A stretch of 64,000 bases of DNA from Phytohabitans rumicis (GCF_011764445.1 NZ_BLPG01000001.1:9353316-9417315); one strand, 5' to 3'. Shown: positions 46,101 through 56,778, counted from the stretch's first letter. Notes: generated by a model not told the origin, from the letters alone. Numbers and translations are program-made.

Positions 46101-47014
46101 ATGACCGTTCTCGCCGAGCCACCTACGTTCAGCGCGACCGCCGCCTACCCGGGGTACCGCTCCACGACCGCGCCCACCGCCTCCGAGGCAGGAGCGTTGG
46201 CAGACCCGGACTCCACTGTCGACACCTGGGCGCTTCACCAGAGCGACCCGGTCAACGTTGACGGCTACCGGTTGGTATCGCGTCTCGGGGCGGGCGGGAT
46301 GGCAGACGTGTTCTACGCGGTAGCGCCCACCGGTGAGCCGGTCGCGGTCAAGCTCCTGCACGCCGTTGACGGGGCTGCCGAGGCATGCCTGCGCGAGTAC
46401 CGGTTGGCGTCCGCCGTCGATCCGGACTGCACCGCGCCGGCCGTCGGTCACGGCGTGTCCACGGCGGGCGCGTACCTGGTGACGGCTCATCTTCCGGGCT
46501 ATCGCAGCGGCACCACGTTGGTGGGCGGGCCGACGCCGGCTGAGCAGCTCTGGACGCTTGGAGGGGGGCTGGCCCAGACGCTTGCGGCGATCCACGGAAA
46601 GGGCATCGTGCACTGCGATGTGAAGCCGGCGAACCTGCTCGTGCGTGGGCATGACGTTCGCATCATTGATTTCGGTATCGCCCGGTACGTTGGCGAGCGG
46701 TGTGGCGATGAGGGGATGGTGCAGTGCAGCCGTGGCTGGGCCGCACCGGAACAGCTGCGTACCGACCCAGCCACGCCGGCGGTGGACGTCTTCGCGTGGG
46801 GTTGTCTGCTCGCCCACCTGGGAGCGGTCTCCACCCGTTCGCTAGCCGCAGTGAAGAGGAGTGGATCTTGCGGGTCCAGTTGGCGCAACCAGATCTGTTC
46901 GGGCTGCCCCCGAACCTGGACGAGCTGATCCGGTGGGCGTTGGCCCGCGACCCGGGCGACCGGCCCAGCGCCCGCGAACTGGTCTCGATCTGCCAGGCGC
47001 GGCGGTTACTGTGA
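46101..47014 (+). CDS. Short soluble Ser/Thr protein kinase (one frameshift as read)
   Basis: 304 residues once repaired. Kinase motifs: glycine loop 'LGAGGMADVF', Lys in 'VAVKLL', catalytic loop 'IVHCDVKPANLLV' (HCD in place of HRD, Asp kept), 'IIDFGIARYVG', and APE-equivalent 'WAAPEQLR'. There is no membrane helix or sensor domain, unlike PknB-type kinases. The frame breaks at GGG 46820-46822; one added base gives 'LLAHLGSGLHPFASRSEEEW' and the normal C-lobe end 'ALARDPGDRPSARELVSI'. ATG 46101 has no strong Shine-Dalgarno. Neighbouring STAS and desaturase genes may point to a stress-response role; this is inference. Confidence 0.82.
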
Positions 47015-47132
47015 CGGACGTCTATGGACGCCGTTTCGGTGAGGTTGGCGCCGCCCCGGCCCGGGTAGGATCTGGGGCGATGGTTGCCCAGGACCCCGGC
47101 GACGTGATGACCGCCCGTTGCCGGAGGCCGTA

Positions 47133-48212
47133 GTGACCACTCTTGACGTGACCATCCCGCAGGTTCGCGCCGGTTCGCCGCGCCGCGGCAGCGACTACGC
47201 CGAGCTGATGAGGCAGGTGCGCCAAGCGGGTCTGCTTGAGCGGCGTCCCACCTTCTACGCCGTGTGCATCACCGCGTGTCTGCTCATGCTCGCCGCCGGC
47301 TGGGCGGTGTTCGTGTTGCTGGGCAATTCGTGGTGGCAGGTGTTCACCGCGGCGTTCCTGGCCTTCGCGTTCGCGCAGAACGGGTTCCTGGCCCACGATG
47401 CCGGGCACCGGCAGATTTTCCGATCTCGGCCCGCCAATGACCTGGTCGGGTGGGTGCACGGCAACCTTGGCATCGGGTTGGCGTTCGGCTGGTGGGTGGA
47501 CAAGCATCACCGCCACCACGCCCATCCCAACCACGAGGGTCTCGATCCGGACATCGGCGGTGAGAACCTTGTCTACACCAGCGCCCAGGCCGGCGCCCGG
47601 CGGGGACTGGGCCGGTTGGTCGCCCGCCACCAGGGTGCGTTGTTCTTCCCGATGCTGTTGCTGTTGGCGATCGACCTGCGCGTTTCCGGCGTCAAGGCGT
47701 TGACCCGCCCGGGCTACCGCAACCGGCTGCCGGAGGCGCTGCTGTTCGGTTTGCACATCGCGGCGTACGTCACCGTCGTGCTGCTGGTGCTGTCTCCGGT
47801 CAAGGCGCTGGTCTTCGTCGCGATCCATCAGGGACTGCTTGGGCTGTACCTGGGAGCGGTGTTCGCCCCCAACCACAAGGGCATGCCGATCCTGTCCAAG
47901 CAGGACGACAGCGACTTCTTGCGCCGCCAGGTCCTGACCGCCCGCAACGTGCGGGGCGGACGGCTGACGGATCTACTCCTGGGTGGGCTCAACTACCAGA
48001 TCGAGCACCACCTGTTCCCGCACATGCCGCGCCCGTCGCTGCCGCACGCACAACCGGTCATCCGCGACTATTGCCTGGGCCATGGTCTGCCCTACGCGCA
48101 GACCAGCCTGATCGACTCCTACCGGCAGGCGCTGGCACACCTGAACACCGTGGGCCGCGGCGACCATCTAGGGGATCCGGTTGATCGGCAGGTCGATGCT
48201 GCTCAGGTGTAG
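47133..48212 (+). CDS. Membrane fatty acid desaturase
   Basis: 359 residues. The three histidine clusters of membrane acyl desaturases are visible: 'AHDAGH', 'HHRHH' and 'IEHHLFPHMPR'. Paired transmembrane helices lie around residues 40-85 and 185-235 ('HIAAYVTVVLLVL'). It should introduce a double bond into acyl chains using a diiron centre, oxygen and an electron donor encoded elsewhere. GTG 47133 has GGAGG 5 bases upstream. The last ~15 residues overlap the convergent nitroreductase gene by 45 bases. Confidence 0.88.
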   Translation: MTTLDVTIPQVRAGSPRRGSDYAELMRQVRQAGLLERRPTFYAVCITACLLMLAAGWAVFVLLGNSWWQVFTAAFLAFAFAQNGFLAHDAGHRQIFRSRPANDLVGWVHGNLGIGLAFGWWVDKHHRHHAHPNHEGLDPDIGGENLVYTSAQAGARRGLGRLVARHQGALFFPMLLLLAIDLRVSGVKALTRPGYRNRLPEALLFGLHIAAYVTVVLLVLSPVKALVFVAIHQGLLGLYLGAVFAPNHKGMPILSKQDDSDFLRRQVLTARNVRGGRLTDLLLGGLNYQIEHHLFPHMPRPSLPHAQPVIRDYCLGHGLPYAQTSLIDSYRQALAHLNTVGRGDHLGDPVDRQVDAAQV

Positions 48213-48920
48213 GACCACGTACGGGTAGGTGACGTTGGCGCTGAGCGGCAGAAGGGAGACGCCGATCTCGGCGGCGGTGAGCCAAGCCGCGGACAGTGCT
48301 TCTCCGGCGCGAAGCCAGTTCATCGGTTGCTCGCCGCGCTTGTAGCGGATCGCGAGCAGCGCTGACCGGTCGTGTCTGCTGCCGGTGCCAGTCGATCGGG
48401 TGACGCCGGTCCAAGACGCCAACTCCGCCTGGTTCGGGTACAGGACGTGCAGCAGCGAGCCTTCGGCGTGCACGGCTGTGATGATCGCGGCCAGCTCGTC
48501 CGGGCCGATCCGCCGGCCGGGCGGCGGGCGACGGTTGGTACGGCGTACCGTCAGCGCCTCGACCGGAGCCGGCGCGGGGCCGTCCACCTGGAGCCGGGCG
48601 AGGTGCTCGGGCCGGGCGGGGTCGGGCATCCGGGTCTCGGTGGCGCGCCAGCCTTGCGCGGCCAGACTGACCCGGGCGTGGTGCAGCGCTGCCCCGCAGC
48701 TCAGTGTCGCCAGGCGGACGTCGGGCTCGGTGACGTCGGAGAGTCGGCTGGATTCGAGGTGGAGGTCCAGCCCGTTGTCGGTCATGCGCCACCGCCACGG
48801 CCGGGTGTCGTGGATCGACGGGGCGAGTCCGGCTGCGGCCACCGCCGAGGCGAGTGCCTCGGTCACTGCCTGGGTGTCGGCTCTCATGTCGGTCGGGTGG
48901 GGACAGGAGTTGATGGCCAT
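48168..48920 (-). CDS. Acg-like nitroreductase-family protein, shortened
   Basis: 250 residues. Recognisable Acg-family segments are 'AGLAPSIHDTRPWRWRM', 'LATLSCGAALHHARVSLAAQGW', 'RRTNRRPP' and 'NWLRAGEALSAAWLTAAEIGVS'. Actinobacterial Acg proteins are usually ~320-330 residues. Here the region between 'LLHVLYP' and 'ELASWTG' is short and the C-terminus ends soon after 'PYVVLHLSS'. The protein may be a divergent short form. ATG 48920 has a GGGA box 8 bases upstream. Acg-type proteins are flavin-binding and dormancy-induced in mycobacteria; the role here is unproven. Confidence 0.7.
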   Translation of the reverse strand: MAINSCPHPTDMRADTQAVTEALASAVAAAGLAPSIHDTRPWRWRMTDNGLDLHLESSRLSDVTEPDVRLATLSCGAALHHARVSLAAQGWRATETRMPDPARPEHLARLQVDGPAPAPVEALTVRRTNRRPPPGRRIGPDELAAIITAVHAEGSLLHVLYPNQAELASWTGVTRSTGTGSRHDRSALLAIRYKRGEQPMNWLRAGEALSAAWLTAAEIGVSLLPLSANVTYPYVVLHLSSIDLPINRIP

Positions 48921-49000
48921 GGTGAAGGTCCCTTCCGGCGGCGCACAGCGTTCACCGGGGTCCCGAGCGACGCCCTCACTGTACGCCCGCCCGGGGCACC

Positions 49001-50040
49001 TCAACGGGACGAAGACCGCGCCGGCCAGCCGCCCGGGGCGGCGGTGGACTCGCGGACGACCAGGCGGCACGGATGGGTCTGCCGGCCCGGGGTGGGCTGT
49101 CCGTTGATGGCGGCGAGGAGCAGGTTGGCCGCCGCCCGCCCGAGCCCCTCCAGGTCCATGTCCACGCTGGTCAGCGGTGGTTGGCAGGCCAGCGCCATGA
49201 CGTCCCAGTTGTCGAAGCCCACCAGGGCGACGTCGTCCGGGATCCGCACACCCGCGGTGCGCAGGCCGTCGGAGACGCCCCGAGCGATCTGGTCGCTGCC
49301 GCAGAAGACGGCGTCCACGTGGGTACCGGAGGCCACGAGCAGGCCCGCGGCCTGGCGGCCCCAGCCTTCGCTCCACTGGCCGTACAAGGGGGCAGGACGA
49401 GGTCGAGGCCGTCGTCGGCCAGACGGGCCCGCGCGGCGGCGGACCGGACCTGCGCGGAATGGTGGTGCTCGGGCCCGGTCACGTGCGCGATGCGGCGCCG
49501 GCCGACGGCGAGCAGGTGCTCGATGGCCTTGCCCGCGCCGCCCGCCTCGTCCGGGACGACCGAGCAGTCCTGCGGGTCGGTGGAACTGATGAAGGCGTAC
49601 ACGACCGGTACGGGTTGGTCCGCGGCGATCGGTGGCCGGGCCTGGCTGCGCCGGCCGGTCACGATGATCCCGTCGACCCGGCGGCCGAGCAGGGTGTGCA
49701 GGTAGTACTCCTCGCGGATCGGGTCGTCTCTGGCGTCGCAGAGGAACACCGACATGCGGCCGGCCCCGAGCGCGTTCTCGGCGCCCATCAGGATCGGGAT
49801 GCTGAACCGGCCGATGCTGTCGGTGGTGATCATGCCGACGGTGTAGGTGCGGCCCTCGTTGAGCGCGCGGGCGGCGGCGTTGGGCCGGAACCCGAGGCGT
49901 TCCGCGGCGTGCAGTACGCGCTGGCGGGTCTCCGGCCGCAGCGAACCGTTGCCGTTGAGCGCCTTGGAGGCCGTTCCGACCGACACCGAGGCGAGCGCGG
50001 CCACGTCGCTGATGGTTGCTGGGCGGCCTGGCTTGGTCAC
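49001..50040 (-). CDS. LacI-family transcriptional repressor (one frameshift as read)
   Basis: 346 residues once repaired. N-terminal LacI helix-turn-helix ('ATISDVAALASVSVGTASKA', then 'NAAARALNEGRTYTVGMI') and a periplasmic-binding-like effector domain ending 'RTHPCRLVVRESTA'-like. The frame breaks in G5 49388-49392; one added base joins 'LDLVLPPLYGQWSEGWG'. It is divergent from the glycoside hydrolase operon, with nested inverted repeats in the gap, so it very likely represses that operon until an oligosaccharide or sugar binds. Confidence 0.85.
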
Positions 50041-50077
50041 GTTCCCTACTTTCCACCGGGGTTTCCGTCGCCATCTT

Positions 50078-50150
50078 ACGTCAACAGATCACGTCGATGG
50101 ATTATGCATCGACATCAGTCTTGACGTGTCGAACGCCTGGTCCTTAACCT
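50078..50150 (+). promoter_or_regulatory. Nested palindromic operator and promoter of the glycoside hydrolase operon
   Basis: Two inverted pairs share one centre: inner GTCGATG (50093-50099) with CATCGAC (50107-50113), outer ACGTCAA (50078-50084) with TTGACGT (50121-50127). The outer right arm contains a -35-like TTGACG, 18 bases before TAACCT (50145-50150). LacI binding here would cover the -35 box. Confidence 0.65.
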
Positions 50151-50201
50151 GTCGGAAACCGGTTGCCTTGTTTTCCTCGCTGCCTCGGGAGCGCTCAAGG
50201 G

Positions 50202-52117
50202 ATGACACCACGTACTGGGCCGGTGGCCCCCACGGACGGCGCCCTGCGGCCGCTGGACGTCGACGGCGTTCGGCTGAACGCCGGCGGCCTGCTCGGCGCC
50301 TGGCAGCGGCGCAACGCCACGGCCACCCTGCCGCACTGCGTCGCGCAGCTGGAGGAGGCCGGCGCGCTGGACAACGTGCGCCGGGTCCTCGGGCTCACCG
50401 ACCGTGAGCACACGCCGATGTGGTTCGCCGACTCCGACATCTACAAGACCCTGGAGGCGGCGGCCTGGGAACTGGCCCACCCGGACGCCGACCCCCGGCT
50501 GCGGGAGTTCGTCGAGAGCACCGCCGAGCTGCTGGCGAAGGTCCAGGACGACGACGGCTACCTCAACACCTACTTCACCACCGAGAAACCGGAGCTGCGC
50601 TGGCGCGAACTGGACTGGAGCCACGAGCTGTACTGCGCCGGACACCTGATCCAGGCCGCCGTGGCGGCGGCGCGGGTCGGCGTGGGGGAGCGGCTGCCGG
50701 GCGTGGCCCGCCGCTTCGCGGACCTGATCGTGGCCCGGTACGGGCCCGGTGGCGTGCCGGCCGTGTGCGGCCACGCGCAGATCGAGACGGCGCTCGTGGA
50801 GCTGTACCGGCTCACCGGCCACCGCCCGTACCTGGACACCGCGCGCCGCTTCATCGACCTGCGCGGACAGGGACTGGGCGGCCACGGGCGGTTCGGGCCG
50901 GCGTACTGGCAGGACCACGTGCCCGTCCGGGAGGCGAGCACCGCCACCGGACATGTCGTGCGCCAGTGGTACCTGCTGGCCGGCGCGGTCGACGTGGCCG
51001 TGGAGACCGGCGACCCCGAGCTGATCAGCGCCGCGGAACGCCTGTGGGAGGACGCGCACGGCACGAAGACGTACATCACCGGCGGACAGGGCGCCCGGCA
51101 CCGCGACGAGGCGTTCGGCAACGCGTACGAGCTGCCGCCGGAGCGGGCGTACGCGGAGACCTGCGGCGCGATCGCCAGCTTCCAGTGGAACTGGCGGATG
51201 CTGCTGGCCACCGGCACCGGCCGGTACGCCGACGCGATGGAGACCGCCCTCTACAACGCCATCGCCGCGGCCATCGCCACCGACGGCCGGCATTTCTTCT
51301 ACGCCAACCCGTTGCAACGCCGCGCCGACCACGACTCGGCCAACGACCACGCGCCCGACCGCCGCCAACCGTGGTACTCGTGCGCCTGCTGCCCACCGAA
51401 CCTGGCCCGGCTGATGGCCTCGCTGCAGTCCTACCTCGCCACCACCGACGCGGACGGTCTGCAGGTCCACCTGTACGGCTCGGGCATGGTGAGCGCCCGG
51501 GTCGGCGACACCGCGGTCGGCCTGGCCGTGGTGACCGGCTATCCGTGGCAGGGACAGGTCCGGATGACGGTCACCACGCAACCCGCGCAGGCCCCGCGGG
51601 AATGGACCCTGGCACTGCGCATCCCGGCGTGGTGTACGTCGTTCACGCTGACGGTCGACGGCGCGCCGGTCACCGCCCCGGTGCGGGCCGGGTACGCCCG
51701 GATCAGCCGGGCATGGCCCACCACCAGCACCGTCGTCCTCGACCTGGACATGCCCCGCGCCTGGTCACCGCCCACCCGTACGTCGACGCCGTGCGCGGCT
51801 GCGTCGCCCTCGCCCGAGGGCCGCTCGTCTACTGCGTCGAGCAGGCCGATCTGCCCGCGGGGATTCCGCTGGCGGACGTGCGGGTGGACACCTCAGCCGC
51901 GGTGCGGCCGTCGACCGTCGGCGACCTGCCCGACGGCGTGGTCGCCCTGACGGCGACCGGGCTCGCCCGGCCGCCGTCGACACCGCCGTTGTACGGCGAG
52001 TCCCGCGAGGTCTCGCCCGGCCGGCCGGTCGCCCTCACCGCGATCCCGTACTTCCTGTGGGGCAACCGCGTCGAAGGCCCCATGCGCGTCTGGATCCCGA
52101 CCGACGCCACCCCGTAA
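50202..52117 (+). CDS. GH127 family beta-L-arabinofuranosidase-like enzyme (one frameshift as read)
   Basis: 638 residues after repair, no signal peptide, so cytoplasmic. An (alpha/alpha)6-type barrel includes the conserved 'WNWRM' and 'TYITGGQGARHRDEAFG'. Zinc/catalytic residues expected of GH127 are present: Glu and Cys in 'YAETCGA' and the Cys pair in 'SCACCPPN'. A beta-sandwich C-terminal part holds 'ALARGPLVYCVE'. GH127 enzymes release terminal L-arabinofuranose from plant glycans. The frame breaks at C4 51753-51756; one added C gives 'DMPPRLVTAHPYVDAV'. It is the first gene of a three-gene hydrolase operon. ATG 50202 has GGGAG 10 bases upstream. Confidence 0.88.
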
Positions 52118-52163
52118 CCCCAATCCCGTCACACGTCACCCCAACCCCCACGAGAGGTGTCAC

Positions 52164-53873
52164 GTGCACAGACGACTCGCCCGCGCCGCGGTGGCGGCCA
52201 TCGCGCTGGCCGCCACCGGTGCCAGCGTCGCCATCACCAACACGGCCTACGCCGCGAACTCCACCCTCACCGTCAACGTCGGCTCGCCGTTCAGGCCGGT
52301 GACCCGCGTCGCCTCCGGCGGGCTGTACGCCCTCGCCGAGAACAACCGGCCCCCCGACTCGATGCTCCTGCCGATCAGGATGCGCAACATCGTGCAGCCG
52401 CCGCCCGGCGTGCAGCAGCGCCCGAACGGCCAGCCGCCCGGCGGCGACGCGCTGCTGGTCGCGCAGCAGGCGATCCGCACCGGCGCCGGCATGGTGATCC
52501 GGCTGCCCGACATCTACCCGAACTTCCCCTACCAGTGGGTCAGCTGGAACGACTGGTTGTCCAAGGTGGACACCATGGTGAACGCGCGGATGGCCGCCAC
52601 CACGGTGAGCAATGTGGAGGCTTACGAGCTGTGGAACGAGCCCGACTACACCTGGAACACCGGGGCCGCCGGCAGCTTCACCGACGGCTGGGTGCGCACC
52701 CACCAGCGGGTCCGCTCGCGTGACGCCCTCACCCCGATCCTGGGCCCGAGCATCACCGGCTGGAACGTGACCTGGATGCGCTCGTTCCTGACCCACGCCC
52801 GCAACACCAACACGCTGCCGGACATCGTCTGCTGGCACGAGCTGCCCGGCACCTCGGCGCAGGTCGCCGCGCACGTGTCGGCGTACCGGGCGCTGGAGTC
52901 GGAGCTGGGCATCAGCCCGCGTCCCATCTCCATCAACGAGTACGGCTGGACCGACGAGATCGACGTGCCCGGCCGGGCGACCAGCTACATCGCCAAGCTG
53001 GAACGGGCCGGCGTCGAGATGGCCAACCGCGCCTTCTGGTACGAGTACGGCACCGTCAACGGACTCGTCGTCAACAACAGCCAGCCCACCGGCAGTTGGT
53101 GGCTCTACAAGTGGTACGGCGACATGGCCGGCAACATGGTCACCACCACGCCACAGACGCAGAGCGGGATCGATGGATTCGCGTCCTACGACCCCACCCG
53201 CCGGCAGGTGCACGTCATCTTCGGCAACGAGTCCGGCACCAACACCGTGCGCCTGACCGGCCTCGGCGCGCTGGGCGGCACCGTGCGGGTGCGCCTGGAG
53301 TCGACGCCGAACTCCGGCCGGTTCACCGCGGTGACCGCACCGACCGCGCACTCGGACACCACCGCGACCGTCAGCGGCGGCGCCGTGAGCGTCAGCGTGC
53401 CCAACATGGACGCCGGCCGCGCCTACCACATCGTGGTCGAGCCGACCAGCGGCGTGCCGAGCTACCAGCAGCGGTACGAGGCGGAGAACGCGGCCGTCTT
53501 CCACGCCCAACGGCTCAGCGCCGCCAGCGCCTCCAGCGGCGGGTACGTGGGCAGGATCGACAACAGCACCGACTTCCGCACCCACAGCTACGTCGACTTC
53601 ATCGTCAACGTGCCCACCGCCCGGACATACACCATGGCGATCGGGTACGCCAACGGCACGGGGGCCACGTCGACACAGGGGTTGGCGTACAACGGTGGCG
53701 GCTGGTCCACCGTCAGCTATCCGCCCACGGCCGGTTGGGGCCAGTTCGGCAGCACGGTGAGCACCACCGTGAACCTGCGCGCCGGATACAACGTCATCCG
53801 GCTCGCCAAGGGTTCGCCGTTCTTCGGCGGCGGCACCGGGTACGCCGAGCTCGACTACATCCAACTCACGTGA
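52164..53873 (+). CDS. Secreted GH39-like glycoside hydrolase with carbohydrate-binding module
   Basis: 569 residues. Signal peptide 1-30 (ending 'NTAYA'). The catalytic domain is a clan-A-type barrel with acid/base Glu 159 in 'YELWNEPD' and likely nucleophile Glu 259 in 'ISINEYG'. A beta domain follows, then a C-terminal CBM6/35-like module ('YEAENAAVFHAQRLS' to 'GYAELDYIQLT'). Clan-A members include xylosidases and arabinan-type hydrolases; the exact family and substrate are not certain. GTG 52164 has GAGAGG 7 bases upstream. It is paralogous to the next gene and 46 bases after GH127. Confidence 0.78.
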   Translation: MHRRLARAAVAAIALAATGASVAITNTAYAANSTLTVNVGSPFRPVTRVASGGLYALAENNRPPDSMLLPIRMRNIVQPPPGVQQRPNGQPPGGDALLVAQQAIRTGAGMVIRLPDIYPNFPYQWVSWNDWLSKVDTMVNARMAATTVSNVEAYELWNEPDYTWNTGAAGSFTDGWVRTHQRVRSRDALTPILGPSITGWNVTWMRSFLTHARNTNTLPDIVCWHELPGTSAQVAAHVSAYRALESELGISPRPISINEYGWTDEIDVPGRATSYIAKLERAGVEMANRAFWYEYGTVNGLVVNNSQPTGSWWLYKWYGDMAGNMVTTTPQTQSGIDGFASYDPTRRQVHVIFGNESGTNTVRLTGLGALGGTVRVRLESTPNSGRFTAVTAPTAHSDTTATVSGGAVSVSVPNMDAGRAYHIVVEPTSGVPSYQQRYEAENAAVFHAQRLSAASASSGGYVGRIDNSTDFRTHSYVDFIVNVPTARTYTMAIGYANGTGATSTQGLAYNGGGWSTVSYPPTAGWGQFGSTVSTTVNLRAGYNVIRLAKGSPFFGGGTGYAELDYIQLT

Positions 53874-53884
53874 GGGGGCCTGCC

Positions 53885-56721
53885 GTGAAGCGCATCGCCG
53901 CCTCCGCGAGCACACTGATCACCGTCGCGGCCGGCCTCGCCGTTCCCGGCCAGGCCGCCGCGGCCGCGGCGGACCGGGCGCCGCTGGTGCTGGCCGTCGA
54001 CGTTTCCAAGCCGTTCAAGCCGGTCGACCACGCCGCGTCCGGCGGCCTCTACGGCCTGGCCGACGAGGGCTGGCCGGCGGACCGGTGGATCGCACCGACC
54101 CGGCCGACGATGTTCACCCAACCGCCACCCGGCGCGACCCACCGACCCAACGGGGAGCCGGCGCCGGTCGGCGACACCCTCAAGGTGTGGCAGGCGGCCA
54201 AGCGCAACGGCGCCACCGTCACCATCCGCCTGCCCGACATCTTCCCCACGTTCCCGTACCAGTGGCAGGGCGACGACTACTGGTACGCCCAGGTCGACAG
54301 GATCGTGCGCGACACGCTCGCGTCGGGTGCCGACAACATCTACGGCTACGAGATCTGGAACGAGCCACAGTGGACCTGGAACGCGGCCTGGGGCAGCTTC
54401 GACGAGATGTGGGCCCGCACCTACCGGCTCATCCGCAGCCTCGACCCGCACACGCCCATCATCGGCCCCAGCCACGACCGGGACTACGAGAACGGCATGC
54501 GGCAGTTCCTCACCGCGGCGGTCGCGTCCGGCACCGTGCCGGACATCATCTCCTGGCATGAACTGGGCACCGACCGGGGCGTCGACATCGAGGCCCGCGT
54601 CCAGCGCTACCGCGAACTCGAGCGGGAGCTGGGCGTCGGCCCGCTGCCGATCAGCATCAACGAGTACGCGGCGCCGCGCGACGCCGGCGTGCCAGGGTGG
54701 CTGACCCGGCATGTGGCCCGCCTCGAACGCGCCAAAGTGGACACCGCCAACCTGGCCTTCTGGCACAAGCCGGGCCGGCTCTCGGACCTGCTGGTGCCCG
54801 TCGGCGGCGGGTCCGGCCCGGCGTACGAGGCGCAGCCGACCGGCAACTACTGGGTGTTCAAGTGGTACGGCGACATGACCGGAAACATGGTCGAGACCAC
54901 ACCGCCCGCGCGGGCCGGCCGGTACATCCAGGTCGGAGACCCGGTGCCCGCACCGTCCACAAGGGTCCCCGGCCGGGCCGGGTTCGGCAACGCCATCAAG
55001 CTCAACGGCACGGACGCCAACCGGTACGTCGCCATGCCGCCCGGCGTGCTGCGCGGCCTCACCGACTTCACCGTCGCCACCTGGGTGAACATCAGCTCGC
55101 CGGCCACCTGGTCGAGGATCTTCGACTTCGGCACCGGCCAGGGCGTGAACATGTTCCTGACCCCCAGTCAGGCAGCAACACCGTCCGGTTCGCCATCACC
55201 AACGGCGGAGGCGGGGCGGAGCAGCGGATCGACGGCACCGCACCGCTGCCCACCGGATGGACCCACGTCGCGGTGACGAAGTCCGCCACCACCGGCACCC
55301 TGTACGTCAACGGCGAGCCGGTCGGCACCAACCCGAACCTCACCCTGAGCCCGTCCGACCTCAACGGCGGCGACACCGCCAACAACTGGATCGGCCGCTC
55401 GCAGTACGCCGACCCGCTTTTGGACGCCACAGTGGACGATTTCCACATCTACGACCGCGCCCTCGCACCGGCCGAACTCGGGGCGCTGCTGAGCGCTCCC
55501 GGCAACGGCAACGTCGCCGCGTACCACTTCGACGAGACCGCGGGCACCACCGCGGCCGACTCCTCCGGCAACGAGCGGCACGCCACGGTCACCACCCGCG
55601 TCGACGTACCGCGCGTACCCCAACTGGACGGCCTGGCCAGCGCCGACCCGAGCACCCGGACCGTCCGGGTCATCTTCGGCGGCGGCGACGGCGACATCCA
55701 GCTCAAGGTCGCCGGCCTCGCCGCGCTCCCGCACTTCGGCGGCAAGGCCAACGTCCAGATCTTCGCCACCGAGTGGACCGGCACCGACGGCGTCTCCGAC
55801 GGCCCGGCGCCCCTGTTCGAGGGCACGTACCGGGTCCACGAGGGCGCCATCTCGGTCCCGGTCTCGGGCATCGAGGACTCCGCCGCGTACCTGGCGGTCA
55901 TCCGACCCGAGCGGCAGGCACCACGCTTCCCGGGACCGGTCCGGCGGTACGAGGCCGAGGCCGCCGCTGGCCGGTCGGCGGTGGTGGCCGACCCGCTCGC
56001 GTCCGAGAACCGGTACGTGCGGGCGAACCGCCTCGACTTCACCGTCACGGCACCCACGGCCGGCGCGTACGCCCTCGACCTGCGCTACACCAACCCGACC
56101 GGGGCGCCGGTCCACGGCGTGGTGACGGTGAACGGACGGCGGCAGACGATCGACCTGCCACCCACCGCGACGGCGGCGCCGTTCTCGACCAACCGCCTGC
56201 ACGCCGACCTCACCCGCGGCCGCAACCGGATCAGCCTCCGGCTCGGACCCGGCACGGTCGGCGTCGACCACATCGACGTGACCCCGTTCCGGACCCGCGT
56301 CGAGGCCGAGCACGGCCAGTGGTCGGGCGCCAACCTCGTCACCGTGGACATGGGCGAGGGCAACTTCTTCGCCCCCTACGTGTCCGGGGACGCGTACGTC
56401 GCCAACCTCAGCCAGCCGGACAGCACCCTGCGCGTACCGGTGACCGTGCCGTCCGCCGGGCGGTACCGGCTGAAGATCGGCTACTCGACCGCCGGCACCG
56501 AGGAGGAACGGCGGGCCCAGATCAAGGCCGGACACCTCCTGCGCGTAGACGACGGCCCGTGGCAGCCGGTCTGGTACGACCCGACCCAGTTCCGGCAGAT
56601 GATCCGCCAAACGACCGCGGTCGTCGACCTGCCGGCCGGCACCTCCACACTGACGTTCGCCAAGGCCACACAGCCCGGCGTTGTCGACGTCGACTACGTC
56701 GACGTGCTCCTCGCACCCTAG
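53885..56721 (+). CDS. Large secreted GH39-like hydrolase with LamG and CBM modules (one frameshift as read)
   Basis: 945 residues after repair. Signal peptide ~1-28, then a catalytic domain with acid/base Glu 150 ('YEIWNEPQ') and nucleophile Glu 250 ('ISINEYAAP'), 100 residues apart as in the preceding paralogue. A concanavalin/LamG domain follows ('LTDFTVATWVNIS', 'DDFHIYDRALAPAELGALL'), then beta domains and two CBM-like modules starting 'RRYEAEAAAG' and 'TRVEAEHGQW'. The frame breaks at C5 55161-55165; one added C gives 'FLTPQSGSNTVRF'. GTG 53885 is 11 bases after the previous stop. It probably attacks the same polysaccharide as its neighbour. Confidence 0.8.
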
Positions 56722-56731
56722 GCGATCCATG

Positions 56732-56778
56732 GATCTAGACGAGAAATGGTTAGCTCCGAACCATTTCTCGTCTAGATC
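56732..56778. terminator. Perfect 20-bp AT-rich hairpin after the hydrolase operon
   Basis: Arms 56732-56751 and 56759-56778 (GATCTAGACGAGAAATGGTT and its exact complement) enclose a 7-base loop AGCTCCG. It lies 10 bases after the stop codon. No T tract follows. The ~45% GC stem is unusual for this genome. Confidence 0.7.

Noticed and set aside
56732-56778. Attachment site or transposon end
   Set aside because: No integrase, transposase or target-site duplication nearby; only a hairpin is visible.
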